A DNA stretch of 51,622 bases from contig JARXPE010000008.1 of NCBI GenBank assembly GCA_029887795.1, positions 1 through 51,622 on the forward strand, in the 5' to 3' direction. Position numbers and translations under genes: made by a program. Under the pieces are notes generated by a model that searched no databases, was not told the origin of the DNA, and saw only the letters and a list, made by a program, of their open reading frames with translations. This document shows, in pieces, positions 25,297 to 32,615 of this stretch. Position 1 is the stretch's first letter. Every line of letters begins with the position of its first letter. Source of the stretch: Thermoproteota archaeon. GTDB lineage: Archaea > Thermoproteota > Methanomethylicia > Methanomethylicales > Methanomethylicaceae.

Positions 25297-26248
25297 TTAG
25301 GAGGGGCGCATGTCCTCCACGACGTCAGGCGGGAGCCTGCACTTGTTCGTCGTGTACCTGTTCTCTATGTCCCCCTTGTGCCCCATGAAGAACTGCCGGT
25401 AGTCCCTTATTATGAGCCCCTTCGACTCCGCCAGCATCAGCTGGGTGTCGAAGTAGGACCTGAGGACGTAAGGCCTCCAAGGAAATCCTGCCTTCCTCAT
25501 CGCCGCCCTGATGATGTCGCTGATGTTCGTCGTCCTTATGAAGGACTTCCTCGTGCCCTTCGACCTTACGACGGGGGATGCCGGTGTCAGCCTCTCGCCG
25601 GATCTCATCCTCCCCTCCAAGTAGTCCTTCAGGTAAGCGCACCCCTCCTTCCCTATGAAGGTGAAGTACTGGTGCCCTGCCTTTGAGAGCTCCCTCCTGA
25701 CTACCACCATCGCCGGGACCCTTCGAAAATCCACTGAGCTCCCGAGGACCAAGTCGGGTATGTCGCCGACCCTGAGCCCGTCTTTCCCCTTGTAGTTCCC
25801 GAGCACCTCCAGCCTCAGCCCGGAGTGCGCGATCAGCGCGCACGCCACCCTCGCCCTCCTGTCCCATGCCATGAATATCTTCTTGAGCTCCTCCTGAGTT
25901 GGGACTCGCTCGTCCCTGAGCCTCGGCGTGTCCCTAGCCCCCTTTATCTTCACCTTCCTCCTGAGGAATATGCCGTTGTGGGACAGCCAAGACCTGATGC
26001 TCTTGACAGCGCTCTCTATGTAGGACCCTGCCCTCCGACTCGAGTTTGGATATGAGGTCCAGGATCAGCGTGTGGAGCTCGTCCTCGCCCTTCGCGGCGA
26101 GCTCCCTCGGAGTAGACCCGAGCGAGGAGCAGAAGAACCTGCGGAGGTAGATCTCCGCAGTTGTAATAGAGCCCCTGGCTACATTCTCGTACCAGCGCAT
26201 CACGTCGGGATCTTCCAGAAGGTGAAGGTACTTCTGCCTCGGCTTCAT
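25297..26248 (-). pseudogene. Tyrosine recombinase (integrase) beside tRNA-Ala, frameshifted
   Basis: From ATG 26248 (MKPRQKYLHLL) the N-terminal core-binding region runs to about 26035. A one-base shift then continues as SYIESAVKSIRSWLSHNGIFL and into the catalytic domain ending at 25297. Catalytic residues visible: Arg in HSGLRLEVLGN, Arg in RPYVLRSYFDTQ, His in FFMGHKGDIENRY and the Tyr in that last motif. GC content is higher than in the genes to its left. It starts 62 bp from the tRNA-Ala 3' end. If the shift is a read error, this enzyme could be active. Confidence 0.85.
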
Positions 26249-26317
26249 GTCGACTCCAATATTTAGAGGGTAAGGAGATTTAAGTGTAGGACTCGAACCC
26301 AAAAAGGAGTGGACCGG
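26192..26317 (-). repeat. tRNA-end/integrase-start repeat, copy B
   Basis: Inverted counterpart of 740-871: acceptor 3' strand of tRNA-Ala, ACTCCTTTTTGGG, GGTTCGAGTCCTACACTT, leader and the first 19 integrase codons. Here the integrase continues beyond the repeat. Confidence 0.9.
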
Positions 26318-26414
26318 ACGGGATTTGAACCCGTGGCCTCCCGCACTTCGGTGCGGTGGCAGCTCCAAGCCCGCATTGCCAAGCGGGCGCTCTGCCAGTC
26401 TGAGCTACCGGCCC
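26310..26414 (-). tRNA. tRNA-Ala (GGC) with intron
   Basis: Acceptor GGGCCGG/CCGGTCC contains the G3:U70 wobble that defines alanine tRNAs. D arm GCTCAGACTGGCAGAGC; T arm ACGGG-TTCAAAT-CCCGT. The anticodon loop starts TTGGCA (anticodon GGC), but the 3' stem GCGGG is reached only after about 31 extra bases. Placing a canonical 37/38 intron restores a normal loop, stem and a 5-base variable region. Exact ends may shift by one base because TGCGGG occurs at both borders. No encoded CCA; discriminator at 26310. Confidence 0.88.
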
Positions 26415-26460
26415 CTACGCTTTTTTTATTGATCCCCTTTTTTAAAGTTACTCTTGCACT

Positions 26461-26718
26461 TTATGGGGAGATCTTCTCTAAGAGGGTTTCCACGGCGTTC
26501 TTTACGTTCGTCCAGTCGTTTTTGCTGCTGATCACGTATTTGTGCTTCCTGGTCCATTTACCGTTCTTGTTGGTCCAGAGATAGAGGGCTACGGTCCTCT
26601 TTCCGTAAGCCTCTGCTAATACTGCTGCAGACCACCACTTCTGGGACTTGGATATGGTAATGTAATCGATTACTCTGTAAAATTCCGATAGGGGCAATTT
26701 CTCCTTTTCCTGAGACAA
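26461..26718 (-). CDS. Hypothetical protein, 85 aa
   Basis: Unrecognised small basic protein with repeated aromatic residues (QKWWSAAV, LYLWTNKNGKW, KNDWTNV). The pattern of a helix, two strands and a terminal helix (NAVETLLEKI) suggests a compact alpha/beta domain. It is the third gene of a minus-strand run lsm - rpl37e - this gene, 13 bp after the L37e stop, so it is probably co-transcribed with translation/RNA genes. Confidence 0.6.
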   Translation of the reverse strand: MSQEKEKLPLSEFYRVIDYITISKSQKWWSAAVLAEAYGKRTVALYLWTNKNGKWTRKHKYVISSKNDWTNVKNAVETLLEKISP

Positions 26719-26731
26719 ATTTTAGCCCCCG

Positions 26732-26875
26732 TTAGTCTGTTCTCCTCGGCGTCTTCCCATATCCACATGCAGCGCAGAATTTTTTCCTTATATTGTAGCT
26801 GTGATTACCGCACCGCCTGCAGGTGATGTGTGTCTTCCCGCGACCCATTCTGCCCATAGAGGTTGTGCCTTTCAT
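26732..26875 (-). CDS. rpl37e: Ribosomal protein L37e
   Basis: 47-residue zinc-ribbon ribosomal protein of the large subunit. The reading from ATG 26875 gives [19 protein letters not shown], then [20 protein letters not shown] with four zinc Cys (19, 22, 34, 37) and the basic tail YGKTPRRTD. Length and order match archaeal L37e fully. It lies 5 bp after the Lsm gene, the usual archaeal arrangement. Confidence 0.96.
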   Translation of the reverse strand: MKGTTSMGRMGRGKTHITCRRCGNHSYNIRKKFCAACGYGKTPRRTD

Positions 26876-26880
26876 TTAGC

Positions 26881-27111
26881 TCACCTCGGGGAAGGCGACA
26901 CGATTACCACGTTGTCTCCCCGGACTATTATGGTTCCGAGTTTCTTTGGCTCTTTGTCCTGCATCAGTTCTTCGGCATTTTCCAGAACAAGGTTCAAGTG
27001 CTGGTCGAAGCTCTTCATTAAACCACGGACCTCCCTGCCCCCCTTCAGCTTGACCAATACGAAGGAGCCTAGGGACTCCGTGAGTATTTCTGTGGCACCA
27101 TATTCACTCAT
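26881..27111 (-). CDS. Sm-like archaeal protein (Lsm/SmAP)
   Basis: 76 residues forming an Sm fold that assembles into heptameric rings binding U-rich RNA. Sm1 motif: [32 protein letters not shown], with Asp and Asn at the RNA-binding positions. Sm2 motif: [16 protein letters not shown] (IVRGDN typical). First gene of the operon with L37e. Confidence 0.95.
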   Translation of the reverse strand: MSEYGATEILTESLGSFVLVKLKGGREVRGLMKSFDQHLNLVLENAEELMQDKEPKKLGTIIVRGDNVVIVSPSPR

Positions 27112-27184
27112 GACCCATTCCTGCCGTAAAGGTTAATTAGCAATCTCGGTTTATGAGAGACGTTATTTAAGCCTATCGGAGATA

Positions 27185-27679
27185 TTGAAATTGATTATAA
27201 AAAAGAGGCACCCGCTCAGCTCTAAGGAGCAGAAGGAGTTGCTTGAGGCGATCAGGGAGAAGTACCCGTCCATTTATGAGGTGCTCGATAGAAAGAAGCC
27301 CATTGAGCTACTGGAGACGGCAAATGGGGAGATCGTGTACTTGCAGGAGAGCAAACCCCTGCTTTTTAGGGTAGATGGAAATATTCTGCCTTGCCTGCGC
27401 GCCTGTCAAGAGGTCTTAGAAGCTCTGCCCAAAGTGGTTGTGGATATGGGGGCAGTGCCGTACATAGTGAACGGGGCCGATGTGATGGCACCAGGCATAA
27501 GGGTTGTGGATGAGAGAGTTGCCCTGGGGAGTGTAGTAGTTGTCGTGGATGAGAAGTACAGTAAGCCACTTGCGGTCGGAATAGTAGTGATGGATCCTAA
27601 GGACATCCGTGAGAAAAAGAAGGGAAAAGCCGTTAAGAACCTGCACCATGTCGGCGACGAGATCTGGAAATTTGAGTAG
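27185..27679 (+). CDS. PUA-domain RNA-binding protein (MCT-1/Tma20-like)
   Basis: 164 residues. An N-terminal pre-PUA region (HPLSSKEQKELLEAIREKYP) leads into a C-terminal PUA domain (VPYIVNGADVMAPGIRVVD, AVGIVVMDPKDI), as in archaeal relatives of eukaryotic MCT-1 that act on ribosomes or tRNA. Start is TTG 27185 (MKLIIKKRHPL); no better ATG is near. Divergent from the Lsm operon with a 73-bp gap for both promoters. Confidence 0.85.
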   Translation: MKLIIKKRHPLSSKEQKELLEAIREKYPSIYEVLDRKKPIELLETANGEIVYLQESKPLLFRVDGNILPCLRACQEVLEALPKVVVDMGAVPYIVNGADVMAPGIRVVDERVALGSVVVVVDEKYSKPLAVGIVVMDPKDIREKKKGKAVKNLHHVGDEIWKFE

Positions 27680-27698
27680 AATTTACAATGCGAATTGA

Positions 27699-28217
27699 TC
27701 AGTGGTTCAATTTCTTCTTCAGCCAAAGCCTCGAAAGGGCATCGAAGTTAGGAATGGTTCTTTTGAGGATCGGCAGGTACTGATTGATCTCTTCATTGGT
27801 CATGTACTGGAACTGATACTCACCCTCGTAAGGAGAAGGTGCCCCCTCCCTGGTGATGAACTCAATGTGCATGAAAGGGTCGCCCTTTCTTATGGTTATG
27901 GGCCTCCTGTCATTACTCAGGTTTACGATCTCGAGTGCGAGCCTGCCACAGAAGCCACTGTGGACCTTTGCGGCGTTCAGGAATGAGAGACCCATCCTCC
28001 CATACCTGCTCTTTGCTGTGAGGTAGGCTATACAGTTGGGAGGCGTGAAGACTATCTCATGAGAGATCACATTCTGGTGCTCAAGGTAATGCAACGTAGT
28101 GTCTTGTCCAACTGTTAGGATGTAGCTGTCGCCGTCGAGCTGAGCCTCATTGAATGGGGTTATTATATTGTATTTTTGGTTCAGTTCTATGAGTTTATCT
28201 TTGCCGAGAACGCACAT
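27699..28217 (-). CDS. dcd: dCTP deaminase family protein (Dcd/DUT)
   Basis: Converts dCTP to dUTP (or dUTP to dUMP) in thymidylate supply. Family motifs: LTAKSRYGRMGLSF (nucleotide-binding Ser-Arg), VHSGFCGRLALEIVNLSN (usual PGFEG with catalytic Glu; here Cys stands where Glu or Asp is common in SGFxG) and ITIRKGDPFMHIEF. The frame opens at 28238, but ATG 28217 (MCVLGKDKLIEL) matches the usual N terminus. The Cys substitution makes the exact activity uncertain. Confidence 0.85.
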   Translation of the reverse strand: MCVLGKDKLIELNQKYNIITPFNEAQLDGDSYILTVGQDTTLHYLEHQNVISHEIVFTPPNCIAYLTAKSRYGRMGLSFLNAAKVHSGFCGRLALEIVNLSNDRRPITIRKGDPFMHIEFITREGAPSPYEGEYQFQYMTNEEINQYLPILKRTIPNFDALSRLWLKKKLNH

Positions 28218-28355
28218 ATTGGATACCACTCTACTCATTTTAGGGAGAAGTGTTTTTAACTCTGTCGGCGACTACAATCCTAAATTGTATGTCCAGATCC
28301 AATTAGGCAGGGTATGGATAGTCATTCCGAAGGTTGTAAAAAAGAGGGCACGATT

Positions 28356-29243
28356 ATGCTCGCACAAGAAGAGGTTGAGGAGATCCTCAAGGCAGGAAAG
28401 ATTGTTAAAGATGTTAGGAACAGGGTCGCATCGTTCGTACGCGAGGGCACTAAAGTGTTGGAGATCTGTGAGAGGGTTGAGGAGGAGATCAGGAGGATTG
28501 GCGGGGAACCGGCATTCCCTTGCAATGTTGGAATAGACAATATAGGCGCACACTACACATCACCTCCCGGGGATGAGACCATTATTCGTGCGGGAGCGCT
28601 TGTGAAGGTTGATTTAGGGGCTCACGTAAACGGTTTTGTGGCAGACTCTGCCGTCACGATCTCGCTCGGCTCAGATTATGAGGAGATGATAATGGTTGCC
28701 GAGGAGGCGCTTGAGAGGGCTATTGAAACCGTGAAGGTGGGCGGAAGGATCTCTGATGTCGGAGCGGTGATCGAGAGGACGATTAAATCCCATGGGTACA
28801 GACCTATATCCAACCTCACTGGGCACCAGATCTCAAAATATACAATTCATGCGGGCGTAAGTGTGCCAAACGTGGCGACCAAGGATGGAGGAAGGTTCGA
28901 GGCATGGTCGTTATACGCGATTGAGCCCTTCGTTACGCTACCAGAAGCTGCAGGGGAGGTCGTGAACGGTCCACCTGGGAATATTCTTCATGTGATAAAG
29001 TTGAAGGGGCCAAAAGACCAAATGGCTAGAACCTACTTTGATGGGCTAATTAAGAGTTATAGGACCCTCCCATTCGCCAGGCGCTGGGTATCAAAATTAG
29101 AGGGATACAAATTGACTGAGCGATTAATCTCTGAGCACTTTCTTTACGAGTACCCAGTACTTATTGAGAGAAGTGGCAAGGCTATAGCGCAAGCAGAGCA
29201 TACTCTCCTGACAACCGACAAAGAAATCATAGTCATTACGTAA
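28356..29243 (+). CDS. map: Methionine aminopeptidase type II
   Basis: Removes the initiator Met from nascent proteins. Pita-bread metalloprotease with ligands in KVDLGAHVNGFVADSAVTI (two Asp), the His in NLTGHQISKYTIHAG, Glu in YAIEPFVT and Glu in AQAEHTLL near the C terminus. The helical insertion before the last Glu marks type II enzymes. ATG 28356 (MLAQEEVEEILKAGK) is chosen; an upstream extension from 28314 has no homology. Confidence 0.95.
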   Translation: MLAQEEVEEILKAGKIVKDVRNRVASFVREGTKVLEICERVEEEIRRIGGEPAFPCNVGIDNIGAHYTSPPGDETIIRAGALVKVDLGAHVNGFVADSAVTISLGSDYEEMIMVAEEALERAIETVKVGGRISDVGAVIERTIKSHGYRPISNLTGHQISKYTIHAGVSVPNVATKDGGRFEAWSLYAIEPFVTLPEAAGEVVNGPPGNILHVIKLKGPKDQMARTYFDGLIKSYRTLPFARRWVSKLEGYKLTERLISEHFLYEYPVLIERSGKAIAQAEHTLLTTDKEIIVIT

Positions 29244-29270
29244 GTTGTAGTTACCACATAAAAGAAAAAA

Positions 29271-29903
29271 TTACTCCTTAAGTTCCTGACTCTCTCCGCC
29301 AAGCTGTTGAAGCCGATCCTTTAGCCTGCTCTCTGCTACCGCGGCAGCCTCCTTTAGTATCTTTTCTGCTTCATCGCTTGTTGGGGAGTATATTGATGAA
29401 TCTCCTAATATATTTCCAAAAGAGGTCATTGTCTCCGTCATAAGGTTAGAGAGCTCACCTATGGTGTTGCTTGAAGCGGGCAGGAACTCCGAGAGGGTCC
29501 CTTTAACGTGTTTGAGTATCTGGTTAATTGGAACCATTGCCGCGGCGATCTCGCCGAAGTCCTTCGCAATCTCAATCTTTGTATAAGCCTTCTCTAGGGC
29601 GTACTTTCCGTACTGTGCCTTCTGCTCTATTTTCCTCAGCTCCGCGAGTTCGCCCGCGAGAGACGCCGCCCTTTGAGGTTCGTGGTTTTCGTATGCCTTG
29701 AGGATGGCCTCGTATAGCGCCCGGTCTTTTGCTTCGAGTTTCTTGGAGATCCTTTCCAGAGAATTGATCTCTTCCAAAAGCCGCCTCTTGGCTAGGTCGA
29801 GTCGCTCCTTGAGGGGCGGAGGGGGAGTGACTTGTTCTTTGATTTTTTCTGCGATCGGCTTTTTATCCTCGGGCTGCCATCTTTTTGGTAGATCGTCGGG
29901 CAT
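29271..29903 (-). CDS. ESCRT-III/Snf7 family cell-division protein (CdvB paralog)
   Basis: 210 residues. A basic proline-containing N terminus (PPPPLKERLDLAKRRL) is followed by a long helical hairpin with coiled-coil character (EEINSLERISKKLEAKDRAL, then ALYEAILKAY...ELAELRKIE) and acidic C-terminal helices (SDEAEKILKEAAAVAE). This is the ESCRT-III core layout. It lacks a broken winged-helix tail, so it resembles the shorter CdvB1/B2-type paralogs. ESCRT-III filaments constrict membranes in TACK archaeal division. Convergent with map; no cdvA or cdvC in the window. Confidence 0.82.
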   Translation of the reverse strand: MPDDLPKRWQPEDKKPIAEKIKEQVTPPPPLKERLDLAKRRLLEEINSLERISKKLEAKDRALYEAILKAYENHEPQRAASLAGELAELRKIEQKAQYGKYALEKAYTKIEIAKDFGEIAAAMVPINQILKHVKGTLSEFLPASSNTIGELSNLMTETMTSFGNILGDSSIYSPTSDEAEKILKEAAAVAESRLKDRLQQLGGESQELKE

Positions 29904-29945
29904 TACAATTCACAGATAAGACTTGCCCGGTATTCAATATTAAGC

Positions 29946-30608
29946 TTGCTGGTGCACGGAATGGAAGTGGATGAAGTAATATCGGCAATTGAGAAGATGC
30001 TTAAAAGTGATGGAAAAACGGTTCTGAGAGATTTGAAAGAGCGCGGCAAGGATCCTTTTGTTGTTCTAATAGGGACGATACTATCCCAAAGAACTAGGGA
30101 CGAGAGAACTGAAGATGCGGTTAAGAGGCTTTTTGAAAGGTTCAAAGGGGTGGAGGATCTGGCAGAGGCGAGTCCTGACGAGGTGGCAGAGCTCATAAGA
30201 GGTGTGGGGTTCTACAGGTCAAAGAGCAAAAGCATTGTGGAGGTCGCAAGGATAATCAGAGACAAGTATAAAGGGATCGTGCCAAAGGATATGGAAGAGC
30301 TTCTGAAACTGCCATCGGTGGGTAGGAAGACTGCGAACTGCGTCCTCGTTTATGGGCATGGGCTGAACGCCATACCAGTGGACACACACGTCCATAGGAT
30401 CGCCAATAGGATAGGGATTGTGAGCACGAGGACGCCGGAGGAGACGGAAATGAAGTTGAGAGAAAAAGTCCCTGAACGATTATGGATTATACTCAACGAC
30501 CTATTGGTGAGCTTTGGTAGGTCAATATGTAAGCCCATTGGACCTAAATGTGAGGTGTGCACGATAAAACAAGAATGCAATTATTACAAAAAAGTGAGGG
30601 AGAAATAA
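29946..30608 (+). CDS. nth: Endonuclease III (DNA glycosylase/AP lyase)
   Basis: Base-excision repair enzyme for oxidised pyrimidines. HhH motif LLKLPSVGRKTANCVL with catalytic Lys, followed by the catalytic Asp in VDTHVHRI. C-terminal 4Fe-4S loop C-x6-C-x2-C-x5-C (CKPIGPKCEVCTIKQEC). Full length at about 215 residues from the internal ATG 29961 or 220 from 29946; the latter is used in the coordinates. Confidence 0.95.
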   Translation: MLVHGMEVDEVISAIEKMLKSDGKTVLRDLKERGKDPFVVLIGTILSQRTRDERTEDAVKRLFERFKGVEDLAEASPDEVAELIRGVGFYRSKSKSIVEVARIIRDKYKGIVPKDMEELLKLPSVGRKTANCVLVYGHGLNAIPVDTHVHRIANRIGIVSTRTPEETEMKLREKVPERLWIILNDLLVSFGRSICKPIGPKCEVCTIKQECNYYKKVREK

Positions 30609-30630
30609 GCCTTATTTCCGTATATGAGCC

Positions 30631-30813
30631 TTATTCCTGTACCGTTATTGCCTGTGTCGGACATTGAGACACGCAAGCCATGCACAGGATGCAATCTTGT
30701 TCCCTAGTTGCCACAGCCTTGTTGTCCTTCATATCAAAAACATTAGTGGGACAGACCGAGATGCAGATGGCATCTCCGTTGCACTTCTCTGGGTCTACTT
30801 TGACAGACACCAT
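30631..30813 (-). CDS. 2[4Fe-4S] ferredoxin
   Basis: 60 residues. Clusters: CNGDAICISVCP (CxxxxxCxxxCP: the first motif lacks the middle Cys of CxxCxxC, having Asp at that position) and CILCMACVSQCP, complete. The Asp replacement suggests a 3Fe-4S or Asp-ligated 4Fe cluster at site one, as known in some thermophile ferredoxins. Carries low-potential electrons; partner unknown. Convergent with nth. Confidence 0.9.
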   Translation of the reverse strand: MVSVKVDPEKCNGDAICISVCPTNVFDMKDNKAVATREQDCILCMACVSQCPTQAITVQE

Positions 30814-31018
30814 TTTACATAGCCTCCTTTAATTGTTGATATAACCTTTTAATAAATTTTTCCAGAAGCCAGTCTTTCTAATAGGCATTGAGCCATCTAA
30901 ACAACATCAAAAGACCTCTTGTGAATTATGGTGTTCAGAGGACGATTTTCGAATGATACCATTAAAAAATGAAAGTCGGAGTGAACACTACTCTTCGAAA
31001 TCGCCTGCAAAGGCTTAA

Positions 31019-31222
31019 TTATGGAGGCAGCGTCTCTTTGAGCCTCTCGCTGGCCTGCTCTCCAGCAACACCCCAGCTATCCTTGGGAACTTCCTGGATT
31101 ATGACTTCAACAGCCTCTCTTGGGATGCCCATGTCAGTAAAGACCTTGGTTATGCCAGCGATGGTCCTCTTTTTCGCTTCGTTGGAGAAGCCGCTCCAGA
31201 CATAGACATGGACAACTGGCAT
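31019..31222 (-). CDS. 4-oxalocrotonate tautomerase-like protein
   Basis: Small tautomerase subunit. With start ATG 31222 the mature chain begins with Pro (MPVVHVYVWSGFS), the catalytic base of this superfamily. The conserved middle is SNEAKKRTIAGITKVFTDMGIPREAVEVIIQEVPKDSWGVAG. 67 residues, usual length. Substrate unknown. Confidence 0.88.
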   Translation of the reverse strand: MPVVHVYVWSGFSNEAKKRTIAGITKVFTDMGIPREAVEVIIQEVPKDSWGVAGEQASERLKETLPP

Positions 31223-31329
31223 AATAGAAAATAAGGACATACTTTTTTAAAAACATTTATAAAAAAAGGATTTTATTAGAAGAGTGTTGTCGTGGGCGGT
31301 GCGGTTGTGGGAGCTTTAAGGTAAGATAA

Positions 31330-31767
31330 TTACGATGGTGTTATCGGCTTCCCCGCATTTGGACCGGACTTCGAGTCGTAGATCTCTTCTACCTTGATCA
31401 ACACGATAGCCTTAACGGGGAGTTCTGGACGCTTGGACTTTATCTCGGTCCTGACTCGCTCATACAATTCTCCAGAGGACACTATCTTGGCACGACCTTT
31501 CAGCTGGTAGGCGGCTTTTGTTGAGAGAGAACCCTCCTTCTCCTCCATGTGCCAGGCGGAAATTGAAACATGGGGATTCTCCTCGAGGTTTTGTCTAGTC
31601 TTAAGGAAGTAGTTGTCTACGATCAATAAGGTCTCATCGTCCACAATTTTGAGGATACCGATGGGCGCTGCGTTTGGCACGGCAGACTTTGAGGAGGTGG
31701 CAACGACTAGACGGCGCTTTTTTTGGGCAGCCTCTAAGGTCTCCTTTACGTGCTGTGGGATTCTCAA
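31330..31767 (-). CDS. Pyridoxamine 5'-phosphate oxidase-like FMN-binding protein
   Basis: 145 residues of split-barrel fold: RRLVVATSSKSAVPNAAPIGILKIVDDETLLIVDNYFLKTRQNLEENPHVSIS, split here by the family's typical strand order, then AYQLKGRAKIV and VLIKVEEIYDSKSGPNAGKPI. The type is common in anaerobic archaea, binding FMN or F420. It lies just downstream of rubrerythrin on the same strand, suggesting a redox or oxidative-stress role. Confidence 0.85.
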   Translation of the reverse strand: MRIPQHVKETLEAAQKKRRLVVATSSKSAVPNAAPIGILKIVDDETLLIVDNYFLKTRQNLEENPHVSISAWHMEEKEGSLSTKAAYQLKGRAKIVSSGELYERVRTEIKSKRPELPVKAIVLIKVEEIYDSKSGPNAGKPITPS

Positions 31768-31788
31768 CTGTTTACTCTCCTACTTCAC

Positions 31789-32358
31789 TCAGTACTCTTC
31801 GCATTTTCTTTGGAAGTAGGCGGTCTCGTGATGGCATGATGGGCACTTCTCAGGAGGGGCAGTCCCATAGTGAACATACCCGCACTTTCTGCAAACCCAA
31901 ACTATAGGCTCGTCCCTTTTGAAGAACTTGCCAGACTCCACCAACGGGAGTAACTTCCTGTACCTCTCCTCGTGGTGTTTTTCGGCCTCTATTATCGCCT
32001 CTATCCGGTCGGCTATCTCGGAGTAACCCTCCTCCCTCGCGACCCTGGCGAATTCTGGATAAAGTTCGCTGTTCTCGTAGTGCTCCCCGGCTATGGCGGA
32101 CTTCAGGTTATCCACAACGTCTCCTAAAACCAGAGGTGCGGGAGTCTCTATCTTTATCTCCTGAAGGTCTCCTTTTAGACCTTGTGCCAGCTCAAAGAAC
32201 GTCTCGGCGTGTTCCTTTTCGTTCATTGCGGTTATTTCGAATATCTCGGATATCTGCTCGTATCCCTTTTTGCGGGCTATGCTAGCATAGAACGTGTAAC
32301 GGTTTCGGGCTTGGCTCTCGCCCACGTATGCTTTTATTAGGTTTTCTAAGGTCTTCAT
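31789..32358 (-). CDS. rbr: Rubrerythrin
   Basis: Peroxide-detoxifying diiron protein. A four-helix ferritin-like domain has iron ligands in ESQARNRYTFYA, NEKEHAETF, GEHYENSELYPEFA and AEKHHEERY. The C-terminal rubredoxin-like domain has CRKCGYVHYG and CPSCHHET. 189 residues, complete. First gene of the pair with the FMN protein. Confidence 0.95.
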   Translation of the reverse strand: MKTLENLIKAYVGESQARNRYTFYASIARKKGYEQISEIFEITAMNEKEHAETFFELAQGLKGDLQEIKIETPAPLVLGDVVDNLKSAIAGEHYENSELYPEFARVAREEGYSEIADRIEAIIEAEKHHEERYRKLLPLVESGKFFKRDEPIVWVCRKCGYVHYGTAPPEKCPSCHHETAYFQRKCEEY

Positions 32359-32615
32359 AAGAGAATATTCCCGAAGGCTTAGAGATAAAGATAATTGTTT
32401 TTAGTGCCTTTAATGATTGAAATCTTGGGGCTTCTGGTTAAATTGTTGTAAATCCCTGTTTCCATTGGCGTGACCACCTAGCCATCTAAAGCCCGACTAA
32501 ATTAAAATTTCTTTAATTTAGTAATAATGTATAATAACAATTCATAATGAAATATCAACTATTCATAATTAAAAATAAAAATATTTTTAAAATAGATTAG
32601 TAATGAATTACGGCT
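32359..32615. promoter_or_regulatory. AT-rich divergent promoter region
   Basis: No gene. Holds repeated AATTCATAAT / ATTCATAATT units near 32537-32575 and TATTTTTAAAAT (about 32582-32593), a TATA candidate about 28 bp before ATG 32616. Confidence 0.4.

Noticed and set aside
748-25300. The whole 25.5 kb between the inverted repeats as one mobile element
   Set aside because: It contains radA and other core-type genes, the repeats are inverted rather than direct, and each lies at a different tRNA. Two insertions or a rearrangement fit better.
26340-26395. tRNA at 26.3 kb read without an intron, as a long-variable-arm tRNA
   Set aside because: That fold needs an 8-base anticodon loop and a 35-base variable region; G3:U70 marks alanine, and removal of 31 bases gives a regular cloverleaf.
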